The notes beneath the pieces are model-generated. The model ran no database searches, was not told the DNA's origin, and worked only from the letters and a program-made list of their open reading frames with translations. Below, piece after piece: positions 33,381 through 41,756 of a DNA stretch of 64,000 nucleotides (the first letter of the stretch is position 1; every line of letters begins with the position of its first letter). The position numbers were made by a program, and so were the translations under genes. Source of the DNA: UBA11051 sp964390495 (lineage in GTDB: Bacteria; Armatimonadota; Zipacnadia; Zipacnadales; UBA11051); assembly GCA_964390495.1 (NCBI GenBank), contig CAYMIN010000003.1, positions 124,001 to 188,000 on the forward strand, in the 5' to 3' direction.

Positions 33381-33409
33381 AGTATATTGTAAAGGCAATC
33401 GCCTGTCAA
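33381..33409 (-). promoter_or_regulatory. Near-consensus sigma70 promoter of the hydrogenase operon
   Basis: On the minus strand TTGACA (33409-33404), a 17-base spacer and TATACT (33386-33381): eleven of twelve consensus bases with ideal spacing. Transcription would begin near 33374, giving a leader of about 115 bases that contains the hairpin at 33266-33285. A second, short stem GTTGC...GCAAC with TTTTT after it lies within the leader (about 33359-33333). The strong promoter with a terminator behind it suggests control after initiation. Confidence 0.8.
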
Positions 33410-33516
33410 GCGCGCTGGGGTGAGTATTAGGAATCTTGGGAGGCCACCGCCGGCCAGTGGTAGAACTGTACATTTGCAGCAGCCGCAATCTGATGCAAAC
33501 CGACGGAGGCCGCCTC

Positions 33517-34785
33517 ATGAATATCAACTGGTCCGCCCGCAAAGTTTTGGTCATCGAGAGCGACGACTGGGGCATCTGCTCGTGGGCGCCGGACCCTGAA
33601 ACCTTCGCAGAGGTGCGCAAGCTCGAAGTCGTCCAGGACTATTGGCGCGAGCTCGGGGGATGGGTCGGCGGCACCCTGGAAAGCCCCGCTGACATGGAGC
33701 GGCTGTTCAGCTTCCTGGAGCGCTACCGGGGCCGCGACGGCCGCCCGCCTAGTTTCGTCGCCTGTTACGTCGTGGCCAATCCCGACTATAACCGCATCGT
33801 CGCAAGCGATTTCCAGCAATATCACGATCTCTTCCTCGACGAGGGTGTGCCCAGCCGCTGGGAGCGCGGCGACCTTTTGACTAAGGCCAAGGAGGGCATG
33901 AGACGCGGCGTGTGGCTGCCGGAGTTCCACGCCCGCCTGCACCACGCTCAGCCCTACAAGTGGCTGCAGGCGGTTCGCGAGGGCTCGCCCCAGGCCGCAG
34001 CCATCTTCCCTTACCAGATGTTCCAGTGCGAGGAGCGCCGGCCCGAGTACGAAGACATGACTCCCCAGCAGCAGGCCGAGTGGATCGTCCCGGCCATTAG
34101 GCGCATGGACCGGCTCTTCGGGCGCGTGCCCAAATGCGGGGTCAACAGTGACGCCATGCCGGAAACCGAACAGATTTGGGCCGAGCAAGGTTTGCGCGTG
34201 CGGATGTGCCGGGGCAATGTCCCCAATGACCGCTCAGCCGCACCTGCCGGTGAATCGCTGATGGGGGTTCTGCAGCGCCCCGACCTGGGCATGACCTACC
34301 TGTCCCGCAACTGCTACCTTGAGCCGCTCGGCTCCGGCGACCTGCAGCAGCCCAGCGGTGCCGTCGCAGCGGCCCAGGCGGCGGTCAACGACTGGAACCG
34401 TGGCCTGCCGGCGATCTGCAGCTCGCACCGCAAGAACTACCTCTCGATGATCGAGGGGGAAACCGACAACGGCTACGACCAGGCCGAATGGTTCTTCGAC
34501 AAGCTGACCTCGGAGCATCCCGAGCTCTATTTCCTGACCAGTTGGGAGGTCGCTCAGATGTACCGGCGCGGGGCCTCTATCGAGCTCTTCGGCGACCATG
34601 CCATCGTGCGCAACTGGACCGAGGCCGAGACCTCCATCACCGAGCAGTTGCCCGAGGGTGTCGAGCCGGGCGCTTTCCATGTGTTGACCGGTGCCCGTCT
34701 GCCGGCTATTGAGTTCGACGCCGGTGCGATGACGGCTTTCGTCGCCCCCGGCGATTATCTGATAGAGCTGGAGGGCTGGGAGTAG
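33517..34785 (+). CDS. Polysaccharide deacetylase-like (beta/alpha)7 barrel protein
   Basis: About 422 residues from the ATG at 33517, seven bases after GGAGG; the frame is open from 33436 but without a site. VLVIESDDWGICS at the N-terminus is the metal-binding Asp-Asp motif seen in CE4-type glycoside hydrolase/deacetylase folds, and LPEFHARLHHAQPYKWL gives the paired His. No signal peptide is visible, so it is probably cytoplasmic. It is followed at 62 bases by the DUF3604/PHP gene and may be co-transcribed. Substrate unknown. Confidence 0.7.
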   Translation: MNINWSARKVLVIESDDWGICSWAPDPETFAEVRKLEVVQDYWRELGGWVGGTLESPADMERLFSFLERYRGRDGRPPSFVACYVVANPDYNRIVASDFQQYHDLFLDEGVPSRWERGDLLTKAKEGMRRGVWLPEFHARLHHAQPYKWLQAVREGSPQAAAIFPYQMFQCEERRPEYEDMTPQQQAEWIVPAIRRMDRLFGRVPKCGVNSDAMPETEQIWAEQGLRVRMCRGNVPNDRSAAPAGESLMGVLQRPDLGMTYLSRNCYLEPLGSGDLQQPSGAVAAAQAAVNDWNRGLPAICSSHRKNYLSMIEGETDNGYDQAEWFFDKLTSEHPELYFLTSWEVAQMYRRGASIELFGDHAIVRNWTEAETSITEQLPEGVEPGAFHVLTGARLPAIEFDAGAMTAFVAPGDYLIELEGWE

Positions 34786-34847
34786 CGGTTCACACCGCCG
34801 CCGCAGCCAGGCATACTGCGTTTTCTTAGTATCGGGAGATGAATGCG

Positions 34848-36323
34848 ATGTCAGACCACCCTCTAACCGGCTTCTGGGCCGTGGCACCTTCGACGGTGCG
34901 CGTCGGTGAGAGCTTTGACCTCAAGCTCAAGTGCCTGACTGACCCGCACTTCGTGCCTACCGGATGCTATATCGGCTATCCCCGACTGCGCGGGCCTTTC
35001 AACCTCTCGCCCCGGGGCATCACTTACATGGACAATGTGGCCGAGCGCTGGGTTGGGGCTCTGCTTTTCGACGGAGGAGCCGAGCTGTCCGGGCCGGACC
35101 GGATTGACTGCCAGGCCCTTTCCGGGGTCTTTGACAATGACACCCGGGCGCTGGGCGTGGTCCCCGACTTCTCCTTCCGCCAGCCGGGCACTTACACCAT
35201 CCGCGTAGTTGATTCTCAGACCGGCATCAGCGGCCAGAGCAATCCCATCGAGGTCACGCAGGAGGAGCCGGAGCTGCGGCTCTTTTGGGGCGACCTCCAC
35301 AGCCAGACCTATTTCAGCGATGGGCTGCGCATCCCCGAGGAGCTATATCACTTCGCCCACCACGAGGGCTTCCTGGACATCTTTGCCCTGGCCGACCACT
35401 CTGAATTCGTTACGGATGCCCAGTGGCAGTACTTCACGGATGTCACCAACGAGTTTTATCACCCGGGCCGCTATGTCACCTTCGTCGGCCTGGAGTGGAC
35501 CAATAGCGCTATCGGTCACCGCAATGTCTATTACCCGGGTGACTACGGTCCGATTCTGCGCTATACTGACAAAACCGGCGACAGCCTCGAGAAAGTCTAT
35601 CAAGCCGCCGGCGAGCATGGTGGCCTGGTGATCCCGCACCACAGCGCCAATGTGACGATGGGGGTCAAGTGGGACACCTTGCATGATCCCGAGCACGTGC
35701 GGCTGGTCGAGATTCACTCGGTCTGGGGCAATAGTGAACGGCCCGCTGCAGCCGGCAACTCCTTCCCGATTCGCACTCTGGGAGGCGAGCAACCCGGCCA
35801 GCATGTCGTTGATGCCCTCGCGCGTGGGTACAGACTGGGCTTCGTCGGCGGCGGAGACATCCACGACGGCCGCCCCGGCGACGAGCTCCACATGCTGCAG
35901 CAGAAACCCGAGGCATATCGGCTGCTGTCCCGTCAGGGCATCATGGGCGTTTGGGCGACTGAACTCACCCGCGAGGCGATTTGGGAGGCGCTCTGGAACC
36001 GCCGCGTCTTCGCCACCACCAATGTCCGCATCATCCTGCGATTCGAGGTCTGCGGCGTGCCGATGGGGCAGACCACAACCGCAGCGGGAGCCCGGCAGAT
36101 CCGCGTCAGGGCCGCCAGTCAATTGCCGATTGACAGGATCGAGATTGTCAAGAACGGCCAGGACCTTTTCGCCGAATCGCCCGGTAGCACCGTGGTGGAC
36201 GCGGAGTTCGAGGACCCCTTCGGCGACACCTCCGACTATTATTACGCCCGCGTCACCCGCGCGGACGGGCAGATGGCCTGGTCCAGTCCGATATGGGTAG
36301 AGCCGCCCTCCGCTGACGACTGA
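34848..36323 (+). CDS. DUF3604/PHP-type metal-dependent hydrolase
   Basis: About 491 residues. The second ATG (34848) is used because it lies nine bases after GGGAG; the first ATG at 34839 directly abuts it. A beta-sandwich domain (about 1-140) precedes a PHP-like domain: FWGDLHSQTYFSDG (metal His-x-His replaced by DLHSQT, as in DUF3604), FALADHSEFVTDAQW, VTFVGLEWTN, VIPHHSAN and FVGGGDIHDGRPGD. A C-terminal beta domain follows from about 380. DUF3604 proteins are predicted phosphoesterases or hydrolases of unknown substrate. Confidence 0.85.
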   Translation: MSDHPLTGFWAVAPSTVRVGESFDLKLKCLTDPHFVPTGCYIGYPRLRGPFNLSPRGITYMDNVAERWVGALLFDGGAELSGPDRIDCQALSGVFDNDTRALGVVPDFSFRQPGTYTIRVVDSQTGISGQSNPIEVTQEEPELRLFWGDLHSQTYFSDGLRIPEELYHFAHHEGFLDIFALADHSEFVTDAQWQYFTDVTNEFYHPGRYVTFVGLEWTNSAIGHRNVYYPGDYGPILRYTDKTGDSLEKVYQAAGEHGGLVIPHHSANVTMGVKWDTLHDPEHVRLVEIHSVWGNSERPAAAGNSFPIRTLGGEQPGQHVVDALARGYRLGFVGGGDIHDGRPGDELHMLQQKPEAYRLLSRQGIMGVWATELTREAIWEALWNRRVFATTNVRIILRFEVCGVPMGQTTTAAGARQIRVRAASQLPIDRIEIVKNGQDLFAESPGSTVVDAEFEDPFGDTSDYYYARVTRADGQMAWSSPIWVEPPSADD

Positions 36324-36424
36324 TTTGAGCCACAATGCCTGCGCCGGTGCAGGTATTGTTTTTGCCTGGGTAGAATGTCTTCTGGGTGTTCGTTCCCCAA
36401 CTGCTGCTATGAGAGGTTGCTGCA

Positions 36425-37192
36425 ATGTCGGTGGATTGGTTTGATGCCTGTGTCCGTCTCGGACGCACCTGTGCCCGCCCGCACTACGAAATGGAGGGCA
36501 GTGTGGAGAATATCCTCGCCGCCCTCGACCGCTTCAGCATTGCCGAGGCACTTGTCTATCATGCCTCCGGCGATGAGACCCATCCCGCTGTCGGCAACCG
36601 GCTGCTGTTGGAGGCGACCGCTGACGAACCCCGGCTGCACCCTTGTCTGACTATCTTGCCGCCGGCGACCGAGGAGTTCCCGCCACCCCAACAGCACCTG
36701 CCCCAGTTGATCGAGCAGGGCGTGCGGGCGGTGCGCATGTCACCCGCCAGCCACAACTACAGCTTCGCCACGGCAACCTGTGGCGAGCTGTTCGAGGTGT
36801 TGGCGGAGATGCACATGCCGCTGTTCATAGACATCGGTACTTTCGCGGACTGGGCGGCGATAGACGACGTTGCCGGGGATTTTCCGCAGCTCCGCCTCGT
36901 GCTGGTCAGCTTCGGCTACGGGCATACACGCCAGGCCTATCCGGTGCTCCGCCGCCGCGAGCATATCTATCTCGAAATCCGCGGCTACGAGCTCCACAAC
37001 GGGCTGGAGCACTTCATTCCGCGCTTCGGCGCTCACAGGCTGCTGTTCGGCAGCGCCATGCCTGAGTACACTCCCGCTGCGCCGATGACGATGCTGGCCT
37101 GCGCGGAAATCAGCGCCGAGGACAAACAGAGAATCGCCCGTGACAATCTCGTCGGGCTGCTCGAGGGGTGCTATGAACATGCCAACCCTTGA
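36425..37192 (+). CDS. Amidohydrolase 2-like TIM-barrel protein, first of a pair
   Basis: A 255-residue protein of the amidohydrolase_2 type, but degenerate at the metal site: the N-terminal D-x-H-x-H motif is missing (WFDACVRLGRTCARPHYEM), while HRLLFGSAMPEY matches the RxLFGSD-type strand 8. It resembles partners that occur next to a complete amidohydrolase, which here is the overlapping downstream gene. It may be a non-catalytic or altered subunit. GAGAGG precedes the ATG. Confidence 0.75.
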   Translation: MSVDWFDACVRLGRTCARPHYEMEGSVENILAALDRFSIAEALVYHASGDETHPAVGNRLLLEATADEPRLHPCLTILPPATEEFPPPQQHLPQLIEQGVRAVRMSPASHNYSFATATCGELFEVLAEMHMPLFIDIGTFADWAAIDDVAGDFPQLRLVLVSFGYGHTRQAYPVLRRREHIYLEIRGYELHNGLEHFIPRFGAHRLLFGSAMPEYTPAAPMTMLACAEISAEDKQRIARDNLVGLLEGCYEHANP

Positions 37193-38003
37193 TTTTTCCG
37201 AAGTTATAAACGCTGTGGCGAACCTCGAATCGGTCAAGGCCTATCTCGACGAGATCCTCGTCATAGACTGCCATGCGCATATCGGCCCGCACAGCCGCTA
37301 CTTCGTGCCTGAGGACGACATTGACCACATTATCACGGCGATGGATTCAATCGGCGTTGACCAGGTAGGCATCAATGTCCTGGAGGCTCTGGAGGGCGAC
37401 TTTGAGGCCGGCAACAACATGACCGCCGAGGCGCTGCGCAAGTACCCGGACCGCATCATCGGCCACTGCTGCATCAATCCCAACTACCCCGAGGCGGTCG
37501 CGGCGGAGACCATTCGCTGCTTCGAGCAGCTTGGCATGAGGATGCTCAAGTTCCACGGCGGCTGGCACCGGATCGAGCCCGGACATCCCAACTACCGCCC
37601 GGCCGTCGAGTACTGTGCGGCCCGCAGAATCCCGCTCATCACTCACCTCCCCGACTACATCAAGTCCCTTCCCGGATACGTCGCTCTCGCCCGCGACTAT
37701 CCCGACATGCCCTTCATTATCGCCCACTCCACATGCCCTACCGCCATTGATGACATCATCGAGCACTGCGCACATGTGGAAAACATGTTTTTCGACACCA
37801 CCGGCTATCCGAAGTACTATGCCAGTGTTGAGCGCATCGTCAACGGCTGTGGCGAGGACCGCGTGCTGTTCGGTTCCGACATCGCCTGGCTCAATCTGGC
37901 TCACGAGATCGGCGCCATCATCTTCGCCGACATCTCCGACACCGCCAAGACGAAGGTGCTGGGGCTTAACTTCCAGACTATTATGCAGAGGGTCAAACTG
38001 TAA
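37173..38003 (+). CDS. Amidohydrolase family protein, second of a pair
   Basis: About 276 residues with an intact amidohydrolase_2 metal site: VIDCHAHIGPHS (H-x-H), LKFHGGW, PLITHLPDY (His after strand 5), FIIAHSTCP (His after strand 6) and DRVLFGSDIAWLN (Asp after strand 8). The ATG at 37173 overlaps the previous gene by 20 bases. Its closest functional types are decarboxylases and lactonases of aromatic or sugar acids; the substrate is unknown. It overlaps the next small gene by one base. Confidence 0.85.
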   Translation: MNMPTLDFSEVINAVANLESVKAYLDEILVIDCHAHIGPHSRYFVPEDDIDHIITAMDSIGVDQVGINVLEALEGDFEAGNNMTAEALRKYPDRIIGHCCINPNYPEAVAAETIRCFEQLGMRMLKFHGGWHRIEPGHPNYRPAVEYCAARRIPLITHLPDYIKSLPGYVALARDYPDMPFIIAHSTCPTAIDDIIEHCAHVENMFFDTTGYPKYYASVERIVNGCGEDRVLFGSDIAWLNLAHEIGAIIFADISDTAKTKVLGLNFQTIMQRVKL

Positions 38004-38275
38004 TGAGCAGAGACGTCAGCAGGCTGATATGGACGATGGTCGGTGCCCTGGTGGGCGGCGCGCTCGGCTTATACGGCCTACTTGCCACCTTCAAGTACTA
38101 TGACGAGATGGTGTCCAAGGGCGGGATCTTGCCCTTGGTGGTGGTAGTGCTGTTTTGTGGTGGTGGCCTGATCGGTGGCGGCTATGCGCTGCTCAGTTTC
38201 CACGTATGGCGAGAGAAGGTTGCCCAGAGGAAAAAGGATGCGAGTAAGAAGAAATATGGGCGGAAGAAGCGCTAG
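38003..38275 (+). CDS. Small two-helix membrane protein with basic tail
   Basis: A 90-residue protein with two helices (about 9-27 and 43-64) and a strongly basic end, RKKDASKKKYGRKKR, facing the cytoplasm. It overlaps the amidohydrolase stop by one base (TAATG) and the next gene by 38 bases. No family recognised. Confidence 0.65.
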   Translation: MSRDVSRLIWTMVGALVGGALGLYGLLATFKYYDEMVSKGGILPLVVVVLFCGGGLIGGGYALLSFHVWREKVAQRKKDASKKKYGRKKR

Positions 38276-39155
38276 GCGACTGTACGCGCCGGCTGTGCTG
38301 CTGGCTGTTGTCTTGTGTGCGCCACTGCTTGCCGACACCGAGGCCACCGCGTCCGAATCCCCCGAGGCCGCAGCGGTTGCCGCATTGCGCCAGGCGGTGG
38401 CCGAATACGTCCGCCTGGTCAAGGAGATAAATCCCGACTATCTGCCCGGGAACATGAGCGACTACCCCGAGGCCACTGAAGTGCTGGAGAAACTGGGCGA
38501 GCGGCTGGAGCTGCTCTCCCGCGAGGCTGGCAGAGTCGAACATCAGGGCGGCGACTGGTCGCAATTGCGCGACAAGGCGGTGGAGTTGTACGAGGAGTTG
38601 TTGGCGTTACGGGGCTTTTCGGCTCCGCTGCGCGCCTATTCCTACTGCGTCCGCGCAGGTATTAAGCGGCCCCGCTGGGCCGTCGCGCAGGTGGAGGCCG
38701 GTGAGTTCATCTCGCCGCCGGTGCATGCCTTCCGGGGCATCTTCTCCGGGCAGGTAGCGCTCGAGGCCGTGCCCGGCCAACTGCTCCATTGCCAGCTTGT
38801 GGCGGTGCCGATCAACCGCGCCATCGAGCGCATCGAGGTCCGGCTACCGGGCCGTCTCAGCGGTTCCGGCGGCAGCCTGGACGACTTGCAGACCGCCTGC
38901 TACCTGGCCGCCACCCGCTCGACGCCGCTGGAGCCCGAACAGCGGCAGTGGGAGCTTTGTCCCTACCGGCTGCGGCCCTGCGATCAGGCCAACCGCCTGC
39001 AGGCCGACCTGGTGCAGCCCTGCTGGCTGACCATGCAGATACCAAAAGAGGCGGCTGCCGGCGTCTATAGCGGCACAATCAAGTTCACGGCCCACCAGGT
39101 TCACTCGCTGGAACTGGGGCTGCGGCTGACAATCAGCGAGAATTCATCCGACTGA
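38238..39155 (+). CDS. Secreted protein with GH123-N-like beta domain, possibly truncated
   Basis: About 305 residues from the ATG at 38238 (AGAGGAAAAAGG upstream); an ATG at 38256 is possible. A signal peptide (about 8-30, APAVLLAVVLCAPLLADTEA) is followed by a helical part (about 35-110) and a beta-sandwich in which CWLTMQIPKEAAAGVYSGTIKF matches the N-terminal domain found before GH123/DUF4091 catalytic barrels. The expected barrel is absent: the protein ends just after this domain. Its last 55 bases overlap the end of the convergent gene 39101-40456, so loss of a 3' part by rearrangement is possible. Confidence 0.65.
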   Translation: MRVRRNMGGRSARRLYAPAVLLAVVLCAPLLADTEATASESPEAAAVAALRQAVAEYVRLVKEINPDYLPGNMSDYPEATEVLEKLGERLELLSREAGRVEHQGGDWSQLRDKAVELYEELLALRGFSAPLRAYSYCVRAGIKRPRWAVAQVEAGEFISPPVHAFRGIFSGQVALEAVPGQLLHCQLVAVPINRAIERIEVRLPGRLSGSGGSLDDLQTACYLAATRSTPLEPEQRQWELCPYRLRPCDQANRLQADLVQPCWLTMQIPKEAAAGVYSGTIKFTAHQVHSLELGLRLTISENSSD

Positions 39156-40456
39156 AGGCTTACCTCATAGAGCCGGTTGAGCAGGCTGGCGTTGAGCAGA
39201 GCGTAGAACGCCAGCGGCCAGTACCAGTAGTGTGGGCCCATGCGATTGATGACCGGTACGAACGCCGCCAGCATCGCCACCACCAGCGCCACTGACACAC
39301 CCCGGTCGCGCACTAGCACCAACACTGCCAGACCGCCCCAGAACACCAGCATCGTCCCTAGCTTCAGCATCGGGCCGGCCACGGTGAACATGGCGAAGCT
39401 GCCGCCGAATAGTTGGCCCGACACCACCAGCCACAGCAGCACGGCCAGGCCCGCCCATAGCCACTCGATCCGCTTCCGCGTCATCACCAGTACGATCACC
39501 AGCAACCCTAGCGCCCCCAGCACCGGGAACCATTCGCGCGGCGCCGACGCATCCGGCGGCAGATAGGTCAGCATATATAGATCGTGCACTACGTAGTATG
39601 CGTAATTGCGCAAGCTCTGCATGCCCTGGTATTCCAGACCCGAGGCGCCGGGTGCCGCCAGCGATCTGACCACGAAGAATGCGAATCCCAGGGCGAAGTA
39701 CGCCGCGCTTATTCCCAGCACCGCCTGCCGCCTTCGGTACAGCACCAGCAGCGGCACCATCAGGGGCAGGCACAGGGCCATCTCCTTGAAAAGCAGCGCC
39801 GCCACGAAGCTCCCCAAGGCACCGACCAGGTATCCCCTGCGCCGGTTGAGCAGATACCGGTCCAGCAGCAGCAGCGACAGGACCCCGCAGAGCATCGAAA
39901 ACAGATCGGTCTGCACCGGCCACCAGGGCATTACACCGGAGGTGATCCGGCCCTCGGGTGCGGTCGGATTGCCCACGCCCTGGAAGAGCTCCGGGTGCTT
40001 GGCCAGCAGGAAGAGAGCCGCCGTCAGCGCCCCGATGACCAGCTTGACCTTCCGCGATCCGCGCGCCAGCGATGCCCCCAGCAGAAACAGCAGCACTACG
40101 TTTGCGGCATTGGCTAGCCACGACACGATGCAGTAGCTCTGGAAGTTGCTCCGGAACAACTGGCCCTCGGCGAAAAAGAGCATACTCGCAAGCGGCCGGT
40201 AGTACATTTCGTGCTGAATCCACGGCCCGCTCCACCAGCGCCCGATGTCCGACCATCCGGCGGCCATCGCGTTTTCGGCTATCAGTTCACTGTCGGCATT
40301 GACTGCATAGAAGGCCTGCACTGCCGGATCGAACACCGGGTGCGCGGTGCTGATTAGCGAGGCGACCGCCAACGCAACAGCCACCCCCACATACCACCAC
40401 TTGCTCAGCGCCGCCTGCTTGGGCTTACTCGGGTTCTCTACGGCAATCTCTGCCAC
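39101..40456 (-). CDS. Polytopic membrane protein, GT-C glycosyltransferase-like
   Basis: A 451-residue protein with about twelve membrane helices. After the first helix comes a periplasmic loop ending in EMYYRPLASMLFFAEGQLF, a wording common in uncharacterised membrane proteins with a GT-C (dolichyl-phosphate mannosyltransferase-like) plan. No signature residue proves the activity. Its last 18 codons are antisense to the end of the gene at 38238-39155. Confidence 0.6.
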   Translation of the reverse strand: MAEIAVENPSKPKQAALSKWWYVGVAVALAVASLISTAHPVFDPAVQAFYAVNADSELIAENAMAAGWSDIGRWWSGPWIQHEMYYRPLASMLFFAEGQLFRSNFQSYCIVSWLANAANVVLLFLLGASLARGSRKVKLVIGALTAALFLLAKHPELFQGVGNPTAPEGRITSGVMPWWPVQTDLFSMLCGVLSLLLLDRYLLNRRRGYLVGALGSFVAALLFKEMALCLPLMVPLLVLYRRRQAVLGISAAYFALGFAFFVVRSLAAPGASGLEYQGMQSLRNYAYYVVHDLYMLTYLPPDASAPREWFPVLGALGLLVIVLVMTRKRIEWLWAGLAVLLWLVVSGQLFGGSFAMFTVAGPMLKLGTMLVFWGGLAVLVLVRDRGVSVALVVAMLAAFVPVINRMGPHYWYWPLAFYALLNASLLNRLYEVSLQSDEFSLIVSRSPSSSE

Positions 40457-40688
40457 GTTTGCTCACCTTGGGGTGATCATCCGCACCGGCCCGGCCGTTG
40501 CTGCAATGCAGCGTCCAAATTGTGATTAGCCGCCTGCGCACCCAATTCCTGCAAGGCGGCCAAATCGCGAACGGTGCTGACAGCTCCGGCCAGGAAAGAA
40601 GGAATCCGGCCAACCGACGTTCAAATACTCTAGGCAGATGCCTTGAGTTGCGCATCTACCACGAGACTGAAAGGAGGATTGAGGCCAA

Positions 40689-41609
40689 ATGGCATTTCAA
40701 CCAGCTTTAGCCCAGTTCCTTGACTTCCAGGACGCCGCTGAGTGTGCCCGCGTGCGCGCCATCAAGAAAGAGGACATCACCAAGCACGCCAACCCCGACT
40801 TCAAGATCCGCGTAATCGAGGAGAGCGAGATCTTCTACGCCGAGTTCGCTCTGGACATCGTGTCGCGGATCGTGACCGCCGCCGATGAGGGCCGTGAGTG
40901 CGTGCTGATCCTGCCCGTCGGCCCGGTACCCCAGTATGCCATCGCCGCCGGCATCATCAACACGCTGCGGATTGACTGCAGCCATCTCATCACCTTCAAC
41001 ATGGACGAGTATGCCGATGAGAACGGCCAGACCGCGCCGCCGACCTGGGAGGGCTCCTTTGCCACTGCGATGTGGGCCAACCTATTCGGGCGCATTGATG
41101 AGGACCTGCGGCCCAGAGAGGGAAACATCCACTTCCCCGACAGCGACAATATCGGCGAGTATTCGGACATGATCGCCGCCGCCGGCGGTGCCGACTGCTG
41201 CTATGGCGGGATCGGCTGGTGCGGTCACATCGCCTTCTGGGAAAGCAGCCTCGGGCATGAGTTCGACAGTGACAAACAGTGGCGGCAGGCCAAGGCCCGC
41301 ATCGTCGAGCTTACGCCCCTGACGATTGTCCAGAACTGCCTACATTCATTCGGCGGGGATTGGTCGTGGGTGCCGCCCAAGGCCGCCACCATCGGCCCGG
41401 CGGATATTCTGGGGGCGAGGCATCGCAGCTTCTGGCTGGACGGCATGTGCGGGCCGGCGACCGACATGTCCTGGCAGCGCTTCATCGCTCGGCTGGCGGC
41501 GCATGGCCCGGTCACCCGCTTTATCCCCGGCACTTGCCTGCAGACCTGTCGCACCGACTATACTATCCTCGGTGGCGTGGCCGACGATGTCGAGATAGAC
41601 ATGTCCTAG
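40689..41609 (+). CDS. NagB-like glucosamine-6-phosphate isomerase/deaminase homologue
   Basis: A 306-residue protein related to NagB/6-phosphogluconolactonase. HLITFNMDEYADENG matches the NagB FNMDEYxGL motif with the catalytic Asp, and GGIGWCGHIAFWESS matches GGIGxDGHIAFNEP with the catalytic His and Glu. The LLPVGPVPQY segment replaces the usual phosphate-binding GSTP loop, so the substrate may not be a normal sugar phosphate. AAAGGAGG lies 11 bases before the ATG. It is a single gene flanked by inverted neighbours. Confidence 0.75.
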   Translation: MAFQPALAQFLDFQDAAECARVRAIKKEDITKHANPDFKIRVIEESEIFYAEFALDIVSRIVTAADEGRECVLILPVGPVPQYAIAAGIINTLRIDCSHLITFNMDEYADENGQTAPPTWEGSFATAMWANLFGRIDEDLRPREGNIHFPDSDNIGEYSDMIAAAGGADCCYGGIGWCGHIAFWESSLGHEFDSDKQWRQAKARIVELTPLTIVQNCLHSFGGDWSWVPPKAATIGPADILGARHRSFWLDGMCGPATDMSWQRFIARLAAHGPVTRFIPGTCLQTCRTDYTILGGVADDVEIDMS

Positions 41610-41690
41610 CTGCCGATGATGAGGTATTTGCATCCGGGAGCTCTTTCGGCCGAGTGGCAAGGCTCAGCGGAGGGAGGGTGCCCGGATTCA

Positions 41691-41725
41691 CAACGAGGTC
41701 CGGCCCTCGCGGCCGGACCTCGTTG
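41691..41725. terminator. Bidirectional terminator hairpin
   Basis: A perfect 15-bp stem, CAACGAGGTCCGGCC with its complement, and a five-base loop CTCGC. It lies between the convergent NagB-like and NlpC/P60 genes, 82 and 32 bases from their stops. No strong T-run on either side, but the stability and position support termination in both directions. Confidence 0.75.
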
Positions 41726-41756
41726 CCTCTGCCGATTAGTTGATTGTCGCTGGTCG

